DNA of 64,000 nt, taken from NCBI RefSeq assembly GCF_025566965.1, contig NZ_JAOQJL010000007.1:1-64000 (forward strand), in the 5' to 3' direction. This stretch comes from Blautia_A ammoniilytica. Its GTDB lineage: Bacteria; Bacillota; Clostridia; Lachnospirales; Lachnospiraceae. The translations under genes and the position numbers were made by a program. Shown here piece by piece: positions 41,901 through 49,485 of this stretch. Positions within the stretch are counted from its first letter, which is position 1. The number at the start of each line of letters is the position of its first letter. The notes beneath the pieces are model-generated. The model searched no databases. It worked only from the letters and a program-made list of their open reading frames with translations, and was not told the DNA's origin.

Positions 41901-44900
41901 AATTTCCTCATCCGTAACAGTGGTGTAGGCAATGCCCACCTTTTCCAGATCACTGAAATCGGCTGGACTGCCATACTCGGCCTCGCAGAAATCGTTGATA
42001 AATTCTTTGGCAATCTCCAGTGAAGCAGGTTCCGGCTCCTCGGACAAAAACTCGCGCTCAATGAAGTCGGCAACATCCTGGCTGTTACCTTTGCCGCCAT
42101 GGGCACGGTAATCCATCAAACCTTCTTCGACCAGTTCGCTGGATACCGCATATCCGGCCTCCTCCAGATAACCGGCGATTTCTTCTATCTGCGCCTGTTC
42201 CGGGGTAAGGGCCGGGGGCAGCTCCGCGATCTGCTCCATACAGAGGGTGATGTCCACCGCGATTTCTTCTTCCAGGTCCGCATGGTCCAGGAAGGATTGA
42301 AGCAGTCTGCGGATTTCCTCTCTCTGAACGGGGTCATGGAGCTGCCGGGCGATATTTTCCACCGCCTGGGCGTCATCCTCACCATAACCCATGCGGGAAC
42401 CATCAAACTCTCCCACAAAACGCAGCACCTGGGCGGCCAGCTTCGGGTAGGGGTCTACCGGTTCTTCTTTTTGGGGTGGTTCCTGCGCCCTGGGCGGCAC
42501 GGTGAACACCGGCGCGTCCTGGGTGGCGGAAATGGTCATTTCCGAAGTGTCAGCAATCCGCTGGATTTCCTCCCGCACTGCCTGGGGCATTTCCTCCTCG
42601 TAGAAGGTCACCGTGCGGTCTGGGGCGATGTGGGCAACCGTTTTGTAGTCACCGTGTTCCTCCTCCAGCCGGTTCCACACCGTGACGCCGTTTCCCAAAT
42701 AGCCGTAGCCCAGGTCGTAGGCTTTGGCTTGCGGCATGGTGGGAACCACAGGCTCCTTGTGCTCTGCAAAGAGCGTGAAGGTTCCCTGCCGGAAGGCAGT
42801 GAGGTTTTCAAACGCCTGCTGGCGCAGGGCGTACATCCTGTCATCCTGCGGGGTGGCCTCCCAAATGGGGACCATCATCTGATAGATTTCTTCCACACGG
42901 GCCGGGTCGTCAAGCTGCGGCTCGATGAGCTTCACCGCGTCCCAATAGTCAAAGCCAAAGGGATAGGGGTGGGGCTGCTCCTGGGGTACGTTTTCAAAGA
43001 AAGTGCGGATATTCCGGGCAAGCTGGTGCTTCTCATACTGCGGCATGGCGGCGCGGTCCTCATCGGTGAGGAACCGCCCCTGGGCGATCATGGCGCTGAC
43101 GCGCTTTTCCACGGCGTTCCATTTCAGCTCCACCTTGGCGTAGGGGGCGGTGATACTGCCGTGGCTGAAAGAAACGCCTTTACTGAGCTGGTAGGTCACA
43201 TCGTCATTCCCACTGGAATGGCCGCTGTACTCGCCGTGGTAGTGCTTTAAGAAATTCTCCCGTTCCTTGCGCTCTGTGTGGTTGCGATAGAAAGAATACA
43301 CGGCCAGCCGGTAATCGGTGCTGCGTTTTCCACCCCGGAGAAGGTTGTCGATCTCGTCCCCGGAGATGAAAAAACGCCGCTGGGGGGCGTACCCTTCGGC
43401 GGCGGTAAAGTGCAGCGGTTCCCGCTGCAGGTCGGAAAGCTGCTCCAGCAATTTTTGCGGACGGTGGAAATGGAATCGCAGCAGTTCCCGGTTCTCTCTG
43501 TATGCCTGGACAAACTGCTCCAGCTCATCCCGCAGGTTCTGCAGCCCCTCCGGATGGCCTAACAAATCGCTTATGGCGGCGCTTTCCTCTGGAAACCCAT
43601 GATTTTTACCGTAAATGGTATTCACCGTGGGAAGATAGCCCGCGTCGGCAGTGCCTTCTGCAAAATCCTGCCGGAGATACCATAGCTGCGCGGCCCGTTG
43701 CTGGCGCTCATACTCATCCACCCGGTCAAGCTCGCTCTGGGGCATATATCGGCCCAAGTCCAGCAGTTCCCGGATACGGGCCGCCGCCTGTTCCCAGGGG
43801 ATGAGGGTGGCGCTGGAACGCTGGGCGCTTTCGCCCTGGGCAATGCGGATTCCCTCGGCGTTGTACCAGATGGCATACTGTCGGCCATCCAGATAAAAGC
43901 CAGCGCCGTTCTCTCCATAGTGCTCTGCCAGGAACCTGGCATTGTCCGGCTTATCCTTTTTGAAATAGGCGCAGATGATGAGGCGGCTGTTCTGGTCGTT
44001 AGCACCAATGCACAGCGCCTCGTCGATTACCTGCTGAGGCAGAGCCGGGTGAGGGAAAATGGATGGTTTGGCCGTACCCTCGGCCTGGGTTGGCTGCTGA
44101 AACGCCGCAAAATCAAAAAGGGACATCTGCTGGCTCTCTTGGGTAGGGAGCTGCGGGATGTCCGTCTGAATGAAGTATTCTTTTTTGTCAATAAGCTGGG
44201 CGGTCCAGCCTGCCACCACTTCCCAGGAAAATACAGATTCCCTGGTGCGGGATGGGTAAGAGCCTTCCCACATGAGCAGGCCATTCTCCTGGGGCTTATA
44301 TCCCAGGCGCTGCCCGTCAGCGATGATCTCAGTGTACCGGTCCTGATAAGCGGATTTCAGGTAGTCGGCCCGTTCCTGAACGTCGCTGTGAACCGAAAAG
44401 AAAAGCTCGATCTGATTTTTCTTATATTTCAGGTCATCATCTTTGTTGGCGATGATGGCCATGATCTGCTTTTCATCCAAAAGCGCAGGGAGCTGTTCGC
44501 CACCTGCGCTTTCTTCCGGTTCATCAATTAGCTGTAAATCAGCTCCGCCAGCACCGTTTCCTCCGCCGCGTTCTGCAGGTTGCTCATCATCTGCACCCAC
44601 TTCATCTGGTCGCTGGCTTTCAGTTCCTCTGTCACGCCCTGGTTCTTGGCCATCTGCGCCACGATCTGCTCCATCCGGCGCTGGGCGGTCTGCTGGATCT
44701 CCGCCAGATGGCTGTTCAGCTTGCCGCTGGTCAGCAGGTTGGTGTACGTCACCCTGCGGTGCTCCTTGAGGAATTTCTTCCGAAGCAATGCGTATTTCCC
44801 ATGGGGAACCGGCTCCTCCTGGGGCGGCAGAAGGTTCGGCAGATTGTAGTCGCCCTGCCTGGTGTAAGTGATCTCGGTCATATTCAAAACTCCTTTCCAG

Positions 44901-45728
44901 CTGTGTGTTTTCCTGTTCAGTTACAGCATACTGGTTTTTCTGCTGGGGTTCAAATGTGCGATTTTCTTTTTGGGGCTGTCTTTGCAGGGCAAGAACCGTG
45001 CGGGAAATGGCGGAAAGGCACATCTGGGAGATGTCCCCGGTGGCCACGCCTAAAGCGTTCAACGTCTGCGGGGTGTTAAAGTCCGTCACATCCCGGAAAT
45101 CCATGTCCTCAAAATATTCAGACGGGTCAAGGCCGCAGCGCACCAGCAGCATATATCCAATGCTGTTTTGCACCGCCCTGCGGTATTCCACTTCCAGGTT
45201 CAGCTCATCCAGTTCTTCCAGAAAGCTGCCTTCCGTGAGGGTTTTCAATTCTGCCAGGTAGTCGGGCATATTGTCCTCCACGGCGTTCTTTGCCGCAGAG
45301 AGCAGTGCTTCACCCAAATCCTCCTTGCGCTCCAGCTCTCCAAAGCTGTTTTCCAGCGTTTCAATGATGTCCGGCGCATATTCCTCCCGCACCGTCCAAA
45401 GGGGGACGGGGCGGGGGAACCGGGCCTCATGGGTATCGGAAATATCAAAGTAGTATTTCAGTCGGGGTTTTCCATTGTGTTCACCGTCAAAAACGGCAAT
45501 GCCGTTTGCGCCCCGGTTTACCCAGCGCCCAAATTGCCGGTTCCATCGCTCGATCTCCAGGACGGCGGTGGCGTCTGGGCGCTGGGCGTAGACAAGCAGT
45601 TGTTCATCGAAAGAAAGCCGGTAGTTGCGGCAGGCAGAAGCCAGAAACGCCCGCCACTGGTCAGGAGCTGTCACGCTGCGCTGCGTTTCCTGGTACAGCT
45701 CCGTCAAGGCTTTATATCGTATCGCCAT
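35967..45728 (-). CDS. Giant polyvalent protein: DNA methyltransferase plus SNF2-type helicase
   Basis: The protein has 3253 residues. The N-terminal part is an ICE-type domain (about 1-270). A Gly/Ala/Asp/Arg-rich stretch (about 282-400) is where tnpV is encoded in another frame. Several repeated accessory domains follow. The adenine methyltransferase core is at about 1760-1900, with EPSCGTGNFLG and the catalytic NVPFGDF. The SNF2/DEAD helicase is at about 2450-2960, with AHEVGAGKT, IDESHYFKN and QQRLGRIVRQG. Similar proteins (DarB-like, polyvalent) are thought to protect incoming DNA from restriction. A good AAGGAGG precedes the start. It is continuous here with no frameshift. Confidence 0.93.
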   Translation of the reverse strand: MAIRYKALTELYQETQRSVTAPDQWRAFLASACRNYRLSFDEQLLVYAQRPDATAVLEIERWNRQFGRWVNRGANGIAVFDGEHNGKPRLKYYFDISDTHEARFPRPVPLWTVREEYAPDIIETLENSFGELERKEDLGEALLSAAKNAVEDNMPDYLAELKTLTEGSFLEELDELNLEVEYRRAVQNSIGYMLLVRCGLDPSEYFEDMDFRDVTDFNTPQTLNALGVATGDISQMCLSAISRTVLALQRQPQKENRTFEPQQKNQYAVTEQENTQLERSFEYDRDHLHQAGRLQSAEPSAAPGGAGSPWEIRIASEEIPQGAPQGDVHQPADQRQAEQPSGGDPADRPAPDGADRGADGQEPGRDRGTESQRPDEVGADDEQPAERGGGNGAGGADLQLIDEPEESAGGEQLPALLDEKQIMAIIANKDDDLKYKKNQIELFFSVHSDVQERADYLKSAYQDRYTEIIADGQRLGYKPQENGLLMWEGSYPSRTRESVFSWEVVAGWTAQLIDKKEYFIQTDIPQLPTQESQQMSLFDFAAFQQPTQAEGTAKPSIFPHPALPQQVIDEALCIGANDQNSRLIICAYFKKDKPDNARFLAEHYGENGAGFYLDGRQYAIWYNAEGIRIAQGESAQRSSATLIPWEQAAARIRELLDLGRYMPQSELDRVDEYERQQRAAQLWYLRQDFAEGTADAGYLPTVNTIYGKNHGFPEESAAISDLLGHPEGLQNLRDELEQFVQAYRENRELLRFHFHRPQKLLEQLSDLQREPLHFTAAEGYAPQRRFFISGDEIDNLLRGGKRSTDYRLAVYSFYRNHTERKERENFLKHYHGEYSGHSSGNDDVTYQLSKGVSFSHGSITAPYAKVELKWNAVEKRVSAMIAQGRFLTDEDRAAMPQYEKHQLARNIRTFFENVPQEQPHPYPFGFDYWDAVKLIEPQLDDPARVEEIYQMMVPIWEATPQDDRMYALRQQAFENLTAFRQGTFTLFAEHKEPVVPTMPQAKAYDLGYGYLGNGVTVWNRLEEEHGDYKTVAHIAPDRTVTFYEEEMPQAVREEIQRIADTSEMTISATQDAPVFTVPPRAQEPPQKEEPVDPYPKLAAQVLRFVGEFDGSRMGYGEDDAQAVENIARQLHDPVQREEIRRLLQSFLDHADLEEEIAVDITLCMEQIAELPPALTPEQAQIEEIAGYLEEAGYAVSSELVEEGLMDYRAHGGKGNSQDVADFIEREFLSEEPEPASLEIAKEFINDFCEAEYGSPADFSDLEKVGIAYTTVTDEEIPIQVNADLVHYRIERYLDGQFLERRQYESLDELIQNELAELDFDQLTSVDQDYFNGKYPPDIEPYIFCEWSESPVFEDGKRYGIREFDTLMKQADEEQVAGAKAALEKYGTWQAWYESDDPENARFLGYDKVKFTVVMPDGTTYTERQDIGDGDGGVLDFLAQYPKYQDILPLLQQSTPPQNDYMLLSRLKADCDYFLGAGGRAEKHLWAGNVREQIAKMRELYDALPEKPEWLTMEDIDRYAQRMEPPYEVVVYHHFENGFDERLDYQTLAEAEQAAQKYVAGTMEGEDGFAYDGAGIYDLQENRWLRVYGNFPDERAIEQAKQAPAAEEPSASPEQADLQPKKEEALPLPPKHPRRERITFTTLHPEVPRDQRHDFHITDDALGHGTPSEKYAANAAAIRTLKQIEAEERLATPEEQEILSRYVGWGGLANCFEQTSPHYEELKSLLDSEEYAAARASSLTAFYTPPVVIRGIYKALAQMGFTQGNILEPSCGTGNFLGLLPTDLAGSKAYGVELDSISGRIAGQLYQNANISVNGFETVQMPDSFFDVAVGNVPFGDFKVLDKRYDKHHWLIHDYFFGKTLDKVRLGGIVAFITSKGTLDKENSSVRKYLAQRADLIGAIRLPDNTFKRNAGTEVTSDIIFLQKRDHITDLDQDWVHLDTDENGIRMNRYFVQHPEMILGDMVMESTRFGPDSACKAREGEDLSEQLANAIQFLQAEIKPYELEELDEEEDRSIPADPTVKNFSYTIADGQVYYRENSLMHPVEVSVTAENRIRGMIELRECTRRLIEYQTEGYPDEDIAAEQQKLNALYDSFTAKYGLLNSRGNKLAFSEDSSYCLLCSLEVLDEQGNLKRKADMFTRRTIRPHVAVTSVDTASEALAVSISEKARVDMDYMAELSGKSPEELEKELAGVIYRDIRCAENPEDILPSLADLSRYPLVTADEYLSGKVRQKLRMAKAFLEVAPDNQKETARRNVEALEAVQPQDLGAGEIGVRIGANWVPIEVYQQFMVELLTPNYYVRDRIKILRSEATGQWSIREKNADRSNVKAITTYGTKRMSAYHILEQTLNQRDVRVFDYIEDENGKKKPVLNKKETAIAQDRQELIKQKFAEWIWKDIDRRELLCRVYNETFNGVRPREYDGRHIRFEGMNPEISLRPHQINAIAHILYGGNTLLAHEVGAGKTYEMVAAAMEMKRLGLCTKSLIVVPNHITEQWAAEWLQLYPSANILVATKKDFETQNRKKFCSRIATGDYDAIIIGHSQFEKIPMSLERQQAILERQIEEILEGIEQAKAQKAERYTVKQMERTRKSLETRLAKLNDQSRKDDTVTFEQLGVDRLFIDESHYFKNLFLATKMRNVGGIAQTEAQKSSDLFMKTQYLDELTGGRGVIFATGTPISNSMVELYTIQRYLQYRLLQEMGLVHFDDWAGSFGETVTAIELSPEGTGYRAKTRFAKFYNLPELMAAFKEVADIQTADMLCLPVPKANFHTEVIQPSELQKEMIRGLAERAEKIRAGGVDPHVDNMLRITNDGRKLALDMRLINPLAADDPNGKVAVCARNVFRIWEQTKEKRSAQLVFCDLSTPTTDGSFSVYDDLKKKLMDAGIPEEEIAFIHTADSEAKKKELFSKVRAGQVRVLLGSTAKMGAGTNVQDKLIALHDLDCPWRPSDLQQRLGRIVRQGNENEEVEIYRYVTEGTFDAYLYQLVENKQKFIAQIMTSKAPVRVADDVDETALSYSEIKALATGNPLIIEKCNLDMEVARLNMLKASHLNQVYALEELVYRKYPEEITRLTERIAGYEQDVALAAAHPKAQEGFCGMEVDGRHYTEKEGAGKAIIDVCTRMTGSDAVLLGQYRGFSMVLAYDGRSNEYRITLKGTLSHTVTLGADVFGNITRLDNALENLAGSLQAEQNSLEETKAQLENARTELATPFAREEELAEKTARLKELNILLNMDEKDKTLMDDTPDEGEDVPARRVAELAR
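44528..44881 (-). CDS. tnpV: TnpV-like protein nested in another frame of the giant gene
   Basis: The protein has 117 residues: TEITYTRQGDYNLPNLLPPQ, then GKYALLRKKFLKEHRRVTYT and HLAEIQQTAQRRMEQIVAQM. It reads like the complete TnpV family first seen in Tn4451. AAGGAG stands 8 bases before ATG 44881. It lies wholly inside the giant gene, same strand, shifted frame. The giant protein's own text across this interval is low-complexity, as expected when a second frame is the conserved one. The role of TnpV is unknown. Confidence 0.75.
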   Translation of the reverse strand: MTEITYTRQGDYNLPNLLPPQEEPVPHGKYALLRKKFLKEHRRVTYTNLLTSGKLNSHLAEIQQTAQRRMEQIVAQMAKNQGVTEELKASDQMKWVQMMSNLQNAAEETVLAELIYS

Positions 45729-45746
45729 CGGTTGCCCCTCCTTTTC

Positions 45747-46055
45747 TTATTCTTTTTTCGCAGCTTTCAGTTCTGCGCTGTAATCCTTATCAGGGTCATA
45801 TTGATTGCACAGGGAGAGCAGCAACAGCCAGATGGTATTTCCGGCCTCCTTCGGGTACATCCGAAGCGCCACGCAGGGCGCATGGTCACTGTCAACAAAG
45901 GGCCTCCCATAGCGCATAAACTGGTCGATCAGCTTTTGAGCCATCTCCCGGTATTCTTCATAGGGGTTCTGTTCCGCCTGCTGATGGAGAACCGTCATCA
46001 GCAAGTTGAACCAGTCCTCATGCGTATCCAGTTTTACGGGCGGTAAAGACGCCAT
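45747..46055 (-). CDS. Conserved ICE hypothetical protein
   Basis: The protein has 102 residues, soluble: KLDTHEDWFNLLMTVLHQQA, then MAQKLIDQFMRYGRPFVDSD and CVALRMYPKEAGNTIWLLLL. It is first before the giant gene, 18 bases upstream of it. The start at 46055 has GAGGTG before it; a GTG three codons earlier is less likely. I do not recognise a family. Coupling to the giant gene suggests an accessory role. Confidence 0.65.
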   Translation of the reverse strand: MASLPPVKLDTHEDWFNLLMTVLHQQAEQNPYEEYREMAQKLIDQFMRYGRPFVDSDHAPCVALRMYPKEAGNTIWLLLLSLCNQYDPDKDYSAELKAAKKE

Positions 46056-46065
46056 TTTTATCACC

Positions 46066-46611
46066 TCATCTTTCCATGGCGACGGCCTGCCGCTGCCGGG
46101 GAATGGAAAACCCGTAGACTTTGGCGATGTCGTCGCCCAGCCTGCGGGTCACTCTCGTAATATCGGCGCGGGTTGCAATGCCGCGATATAGTTTTTCTTT
46201 CAGCAGTTCAATTTGAGAAGGGCTGGCGCTGTCCTTGTAAACGCGGTAAAGATAAAAGTTCGTGCCATCATGGTGGATGGCGTCGCACCGCAGATCACCC
46301 AGCCGGTCCACATACCAGGTGGAATAATCCGTATCGGAATACAGGCAGTCCCGGATATTGCCGCTGGGGATTTCCTTATATCCCATGCGCCGACCATTCC
46401 ACAGGCCCAGGTCGCCTACGACTAAAATCGGTTGGGAGAGCTGCACATTGAGGTTGGCGCGTTCATCATCCAGGTAATCCCCATTGATCTCATACATCAG
46501 GGAAATGCGCTCATCTTCGGATAAATCCGGGTAGTCCGCCTCCAGGTCATCCCTCCAATCCTCATAGTCCAGGCCATAATTGCTCCAGATAACGTGTCTT
46601 TCCTCCTTCAT
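46066..46611 (-). CDS. Conserved ICE hypothetical protein
   Basis: The protein has 181 residues, acidic at the N-terminus (DYEDWRDDLEADYPDLSEDE), with a central VQLSQPILVVGDLGLWNGRR and a C-terminal basic helix. No catalytic motif is recognised. The start overlaps the preceding stop (ATGA), and the end lies 10 bases before the next gene, so it belongs to a tightly packed operon of seven small genes upstream of the giant gene. Confidence 0.65.
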   Translation of the reverse strand: MKEERHVIWSNYGLDYEDWRDDLEADYPDLSEDERISLMYEINGDYLDDERANLNVQLSQPILVVGDLGLWNGRRMGYKEIPSGNIRDCLYSDTDYSTWYVDRLGDLRCDAIHHDGTNFYLYRVYKDSASPSQIELLKEKLYRGIATRADITRVTRRLGDDIAKVYGFSIPRQRQAVAMER

Positions 46612-47564
46612 CGGGCTTCACCCCGGTCTTTCTGCCTGGGCTTGATAGGCTGCCCCTGCTCGTCATAGTTTCTGGGATCGGCGGCGGGAGTCTGCCAGCC
46701 AAGCATGGAGCCGGCAAGCATGGCGGCCTCCTGTGCTTTGGTAACGCCATTCTTCACATTGCGGTCGTCTGCAAACTCTCGGTTCTGTTGAGCGTCAGGA
46801 GTTGAAAAATCATAGCAAGGGCTGTAGCCTTTTTCGCCCCTGGTCAGAAGAATCAGCTCCCCGGATGAGGGCAGTACACTAAAACACTGCACCGGCAGAG
46901 AAGAACGCAGCGGGATCACGCTCCCGTGAGTTTGCTCCAATCGCTCCGCAAATTCGCAGATATGATACAGGGCGCTGGAATACCCGCCGCTGGTTTCAAA
47001 ATGGGTTTCGTCGATGACCCGGCAGGTGCGGTCGCGGGTTTCTCCGCCGCCAGTGAAAATGCGGATGTGGTCGCCGTCGGGAATGCGGAACAGCTCCTTG
47101 TAGCCGGGCGTGATAAACCGGATACCCTGTTTGGCCTTTTCCATGTGGTGTTCCAGGAATCGGGAAACGTAGGCGTAGAGGTAAAAGTTGTAGTCTCCAT
47201 AATTGGGATTGCACCGGAGCATATAGGTGTGCTGCGGCGTCTGCACCTTAAAACCATACTCGGCGCAGTAGTTTCCCTCAAACTCAGCCTCCGGGTTCTG
47301 ATAGCAAAACCTGGTCATGCTGTCACGGGTACAGAGCAGCCCATTCTTCTCCCGCAGAGTGTTGACCACCTCATCAAGCTCCGCCTTAAACTCGTCCGTC
47401 TTGTATTCCCTCCGATGGTCGAACCAGGAAGTGTAAAACTCTTTTCCAGCGCCAAAATCCCCGCGCAGATGGCCGATACAGCCGGTTTGCCCTTCAAGCT
47501 GGCTGCTCTGGTTGTACGCATACAGGCGATCCGCCGGGGTCATGCTGGTAATTGTCAGTTCCAT
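46608..47564 (-). CDS. Conserved ICE protein, possibly large-polyvalent-protein-associated domain
   Basis: The protein has 318 residues. The start TITSMTPADRLYAYNQSSQL is characteristic of a conserved protein of this ICE group. The middle holds YMLRCNPNYGDYNFYLYAYV and a FITPGYKELFRIPDGDHIRI segment; the C-terminal part has a basic linker. It resembles small proteins sharing domains with the giant polyvalent proteins, but the family name is uncertain. The start overlaps the upstream stop (TAATG). Confidence 0.62.
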   Translation of the reverse strand: MELTITSMTPADRLYAYNQSSQLEGQTGCIGHLRGDFGAGKEFYTSWFDHRREYKTDEFKAELDEVVNTLREKNGLLCTRDSMTRFCYQNPEAEFEGNYCAEYGFKVQTPQHTYMLRCNPNYGDYNFYLYAYVSRFLEHHMEKAKQGIRFITPGYKELFRIPDGDHIRIFTGGGETRDRTCRVIDETHFETSGGYSSALYHICEFAERLEQTHGSVIPLRSSLPVQCFSVLPSSGELILLTRGEKGYSPCYDFSTPDAQQNREFADDRNVKNGVTKAQEAAMLAGSMLGWQTPAADPRNYDEQGQPIKPRQKDRGEAR

Positions 47565-48202
47565 TATCGCTCACGTCCTTTCTTTTTCGCTTGTCGTTTT
47601 TGCTCCGATATGGCTTTTTCCCTTGCCTGCCAATATTCGGGGTGGTGAATTTGCACGCTGCTATTGATAACAGCCTCATACGCACCGGGGGCAAAGCGCC
47701 CGTTCACCGGAGCCTGGATCATCTTTTTATCCATCAGCTCCCGGAGAGCCACCTGCGCGTCATTATCTTCCTCAAAGCAAAGATAACCGCTCGCTATAAA
47801 ACCGCAGCCCATCGCTTCTTTTCGGAATACCTTTTCCGCCAGCTCCCGCCGCACCATAACGCCGCCATGCCCTGGGGTAGAAACGGAATAAACGCCGGGG
47901 CAGAGCGTTTCGCACTCCTGGACTTTGCCCCATGGGGAATAGGGCGGGGCCTCCGGCGCAATGGTGTTTTGCCGCTGTTCCTCCAGGCACTGCACCTCCT
48001 CCTGCGCCCGCGCCACCAAATCCTTCTGCGCGGAAAACAGGTCGCTGAAATAGTGGCCCCAATCGTAGTCCGTCCGGTTACTACATTTCCAGGTGACAAA
48101 CTGCTGGGGCGCTGTCAAATGAACACCCAAGACAAATTCGCTGTCGCCCACATGACAGGAATCCGTAATGATATATCCGGCGTTTTCTCTGTAATCCATC
48201 AT
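47564..48202 (-). CDS. DUF7007-like conserved ICE protein
   Basis: The protein has 212 residues. The N-terminal domain (YIITDSCHVGDSEFVLGVHL) resembles that of the following gene. The C-terminal domain carries YSPWGKVQECETLCPGVYSV and STPGHGGVMVRRELAEKVF, a pattern I associate with DUF7007. Coupled to the neighbours by overlapping ATG and stop. Function is unknown. Confidence 0.65.
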   Translation of the reverse strand: MMDYRENAGYIITDSCHVGDSEFVLGVHLTAPQQFVTWKCSNRTDYDWGHYFSDLFSAQKDLVARAQEEVQCLEEQRQNTIAPEAPPYSPWGKVQECETLCPGVYSVSTPGHGGVMVRRELAEKVFRKEAMGCGFIASGYLCFEEDNDAQVALRELMDKKMIQAPVNGRFAPGAYEAVINSSVQIHHPEYWQAREKAISEQKRQAKKKGRER

Positions 48203-48822
48203 CGCTCACGCTCCTTTGCGGTTTTCTTTTTGGCCTGTTCCTGCTGAATCGCAGTAAGGCCATGCTTGGCCCAGCCGGGAAGGTCCTCCGGCTGTATCGT
48301 TCCCAGCACGTCCATGCGCTCATAGCGGCTTTCTTTTCCAGTATAAAGGTCAACGCAGTAACAGGCTGACCCCCTGCTGTGCGGGGAAGCCCCAAAGCCT
48401 CCCATACAGAGCTTGAGCTGGCGAGTGGCCCTGCGGTATTCCCGGCGCAGCACCTCCGGCTTTATCACCACGATTTTCCCGTGCAGATCATCCTCATAGG
48501 AAATGGGGATGCAGCCCTCCGCTGTAATGGGGCGGTCGTCTATGCCCTGTATGCGGGGCTTATTGAGTTCTATGTGGGTTTTCTGCGCTTGCTCGGCAAC
48601 CCGCTGGCCGAACAGCTCCACAATCTCCGGGAAATCATCACTGGCCATCACTTCGCTGTATTCTGCAAATAAGGCGTTTTGCCGACAAAAGGCGCACATA
48701 TACTTCATGCCGGTTTCATCCTGCGGATTTTCCCCCAGGACAACCTCGCGGTCGCCAATCTGCACCGCCTGGATAATCTCATAATCACCGGCCATGCGTT
48801 TTTCTGTGGAATCATCGTTCAT
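48199..48822 (-). CDS. Conserved ICE hypothetical protein
   Basis: The protein has 207 residues. The N-terminal YEIIQAVQIGDREVVLGENP has the same design as the start of the neighbouring DUF7007-like protein, so the two share a domain. Cysteines CAFCRQ may bind metal. The C-terminal part has SRGSACYCVDLYTGKESRYE. The start at ATG 48822 overlaps the preceding stop by one base. Function is unknown. Confidence 0.62.
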   Translation of the reverse strand: MNDDSTEKRMAGDYEIIQAVQIGDREVVLGENPQDETGMKYMCAFCRQNALFAEYSEVMASDDFPEIVELFGQRVAEQAQKTHIELNKPRIQGIDDRPITAEGCIPISYEDDLHGKIVVIKPEVLRREYRRATRQLKLCMGGFGASPHSRGSACYCVDLYTGKESRYERMDVLGTIQPEDLPGWAKHGLTAIQQEQAKKKTAKERER

Positions 48823-49061
48823 CACTCTGCCTCCAATTCCTGTTTAATAAATACTTTGATTTCCTTTACACTGGCAAAATCCCGTTCATCCCCGGTAAGG
48901 TAGCGCACCGTGTCCTGCCATTGAGACAGCGGGTAGCTGTTCTCATCCATCCTGCACAGGTCCAAAAGGGCCGCCCGCCGCAGGATAGGCGAAAGATTTA
49001 AGTCGGAGATGAAACAGCCATGCCGAGCCGCCAGTATGTCCAGCAGGTGCAGTTCATTCAT
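48822..49061 (-). CDS. Small conserved ICE hypothetical protein
   Basis: The protein has 79 residues, helical: NELHLLDILAARHGCFISDL, then LRRAALLDLCRMDENSYPLS. It overlaps the preceding gene by 8 bases and the following gene by one, which supports its being real. I recognise no family. Confidence 0.6.
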   Translation of the reverse strand: MNELHLLDILAARHGCFISDLNLSPILRRAALLDLCRMDENSYPLSQWQDTVRYLTGDERDFASVKEIKVFIKQELEAE

Positions 49062-49296
49062 GGCAACACCTGCTTTCTTCAGCTTCTTTCAGCAATTCCT
49101 CCACCAGCCTGCCGCTGCGGACTTTATTCCGGTCTGCCAGCACCTTGTTCTGGACGCACAGCACCGCCCGGATGTTGGGAACGGTAATGCCGGGGACCTC
49201 CACCATCTCCTCCGGGGTGATGGTGAGAAGCTGCACCGGGGAGTAACCAGCCTGGGCAAAGATGCGGAACAGCCGTTGTTCAAATCGTTCTCTCAT
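49054..49296 (-). CDS. Small conserved ICE protein with a helix-hairpin-helix-like motif
   Basis: The protein has 80 residues. LLTITPEEMVEVPGITVPNI resembles a helix-hairpin-helix or RNA polymerase alpha C-terminal type DNA-contact motif. The rest is helical and basic. The start at 49296 has AAGGAG before it; a longer frame runs back through the hairpin at 49330-49353. DNA binding is a guess from the motif. Confidence 0.58.
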   Translation of the reverse strand: MRERFEQRLFRIFAQAGYSPVQLLTITPEEMVEVPGITVPNIRAVLCVQNKVLADRNKVRSGRLVEELLKEAEESRCCHE

Positions 49297-49329
49297 CTGC
49301 AAAGCTCCTTTCTTTTTTGGTATGTAAAA

Positions 49330-49353
49330 GGGGCGGCCCCGCATGGCCGCCCC
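49330..49353 (-). terminator. Hairpin terminator after the 29-residue gene
   Basis: GGGGCGGCC (49330-49338) and GGCCGCCCC (49345-49353) form a perfect stem; on the minus strand TTTT follows. It would separate the adhesin transcript from the operon leading to the giant gene. Confidence 0.6.
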
Positions 49354-49360
49354 TGGCTGG

Positions 49361-49450
49361 TTACTTCTTCCGGCTTCTGACTTTCAGGAAAATCAGGCCG
49401 CCGATGATGAATACCACCAGCGCAATGGCAATAATCGCTTTCAGTTCCAT
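49361..49450 (-). CDS. 29-residue single-pass membrane peptide
   Basis: ATG 49450 has AAGGAGG before it. The peptide is ELKAIIAIALVVFIIGGLIF followed by a short basic tail, a single membrane segment. It lies between the adhesin stop and a terminator hairpin, so it probably shares the adhesin transcript. Similar tiny membrane peptides occur in related ICEs; function is unknown. Confidence 0.6.
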   Translation of the reverse strand: MELKAIIAIALVVFIIGGLIFLKVRSRKK

Positions 49451-49485
49451 AAAATCATTCCTCCTTACACAGATTCAAACCGCCG

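Noticed and set aside
44443..44769. Ser/Pro-rich plus-strand frame opposite tnpV
   Set aside because: Compositional antisense of a GC-rich overlap; no start context.
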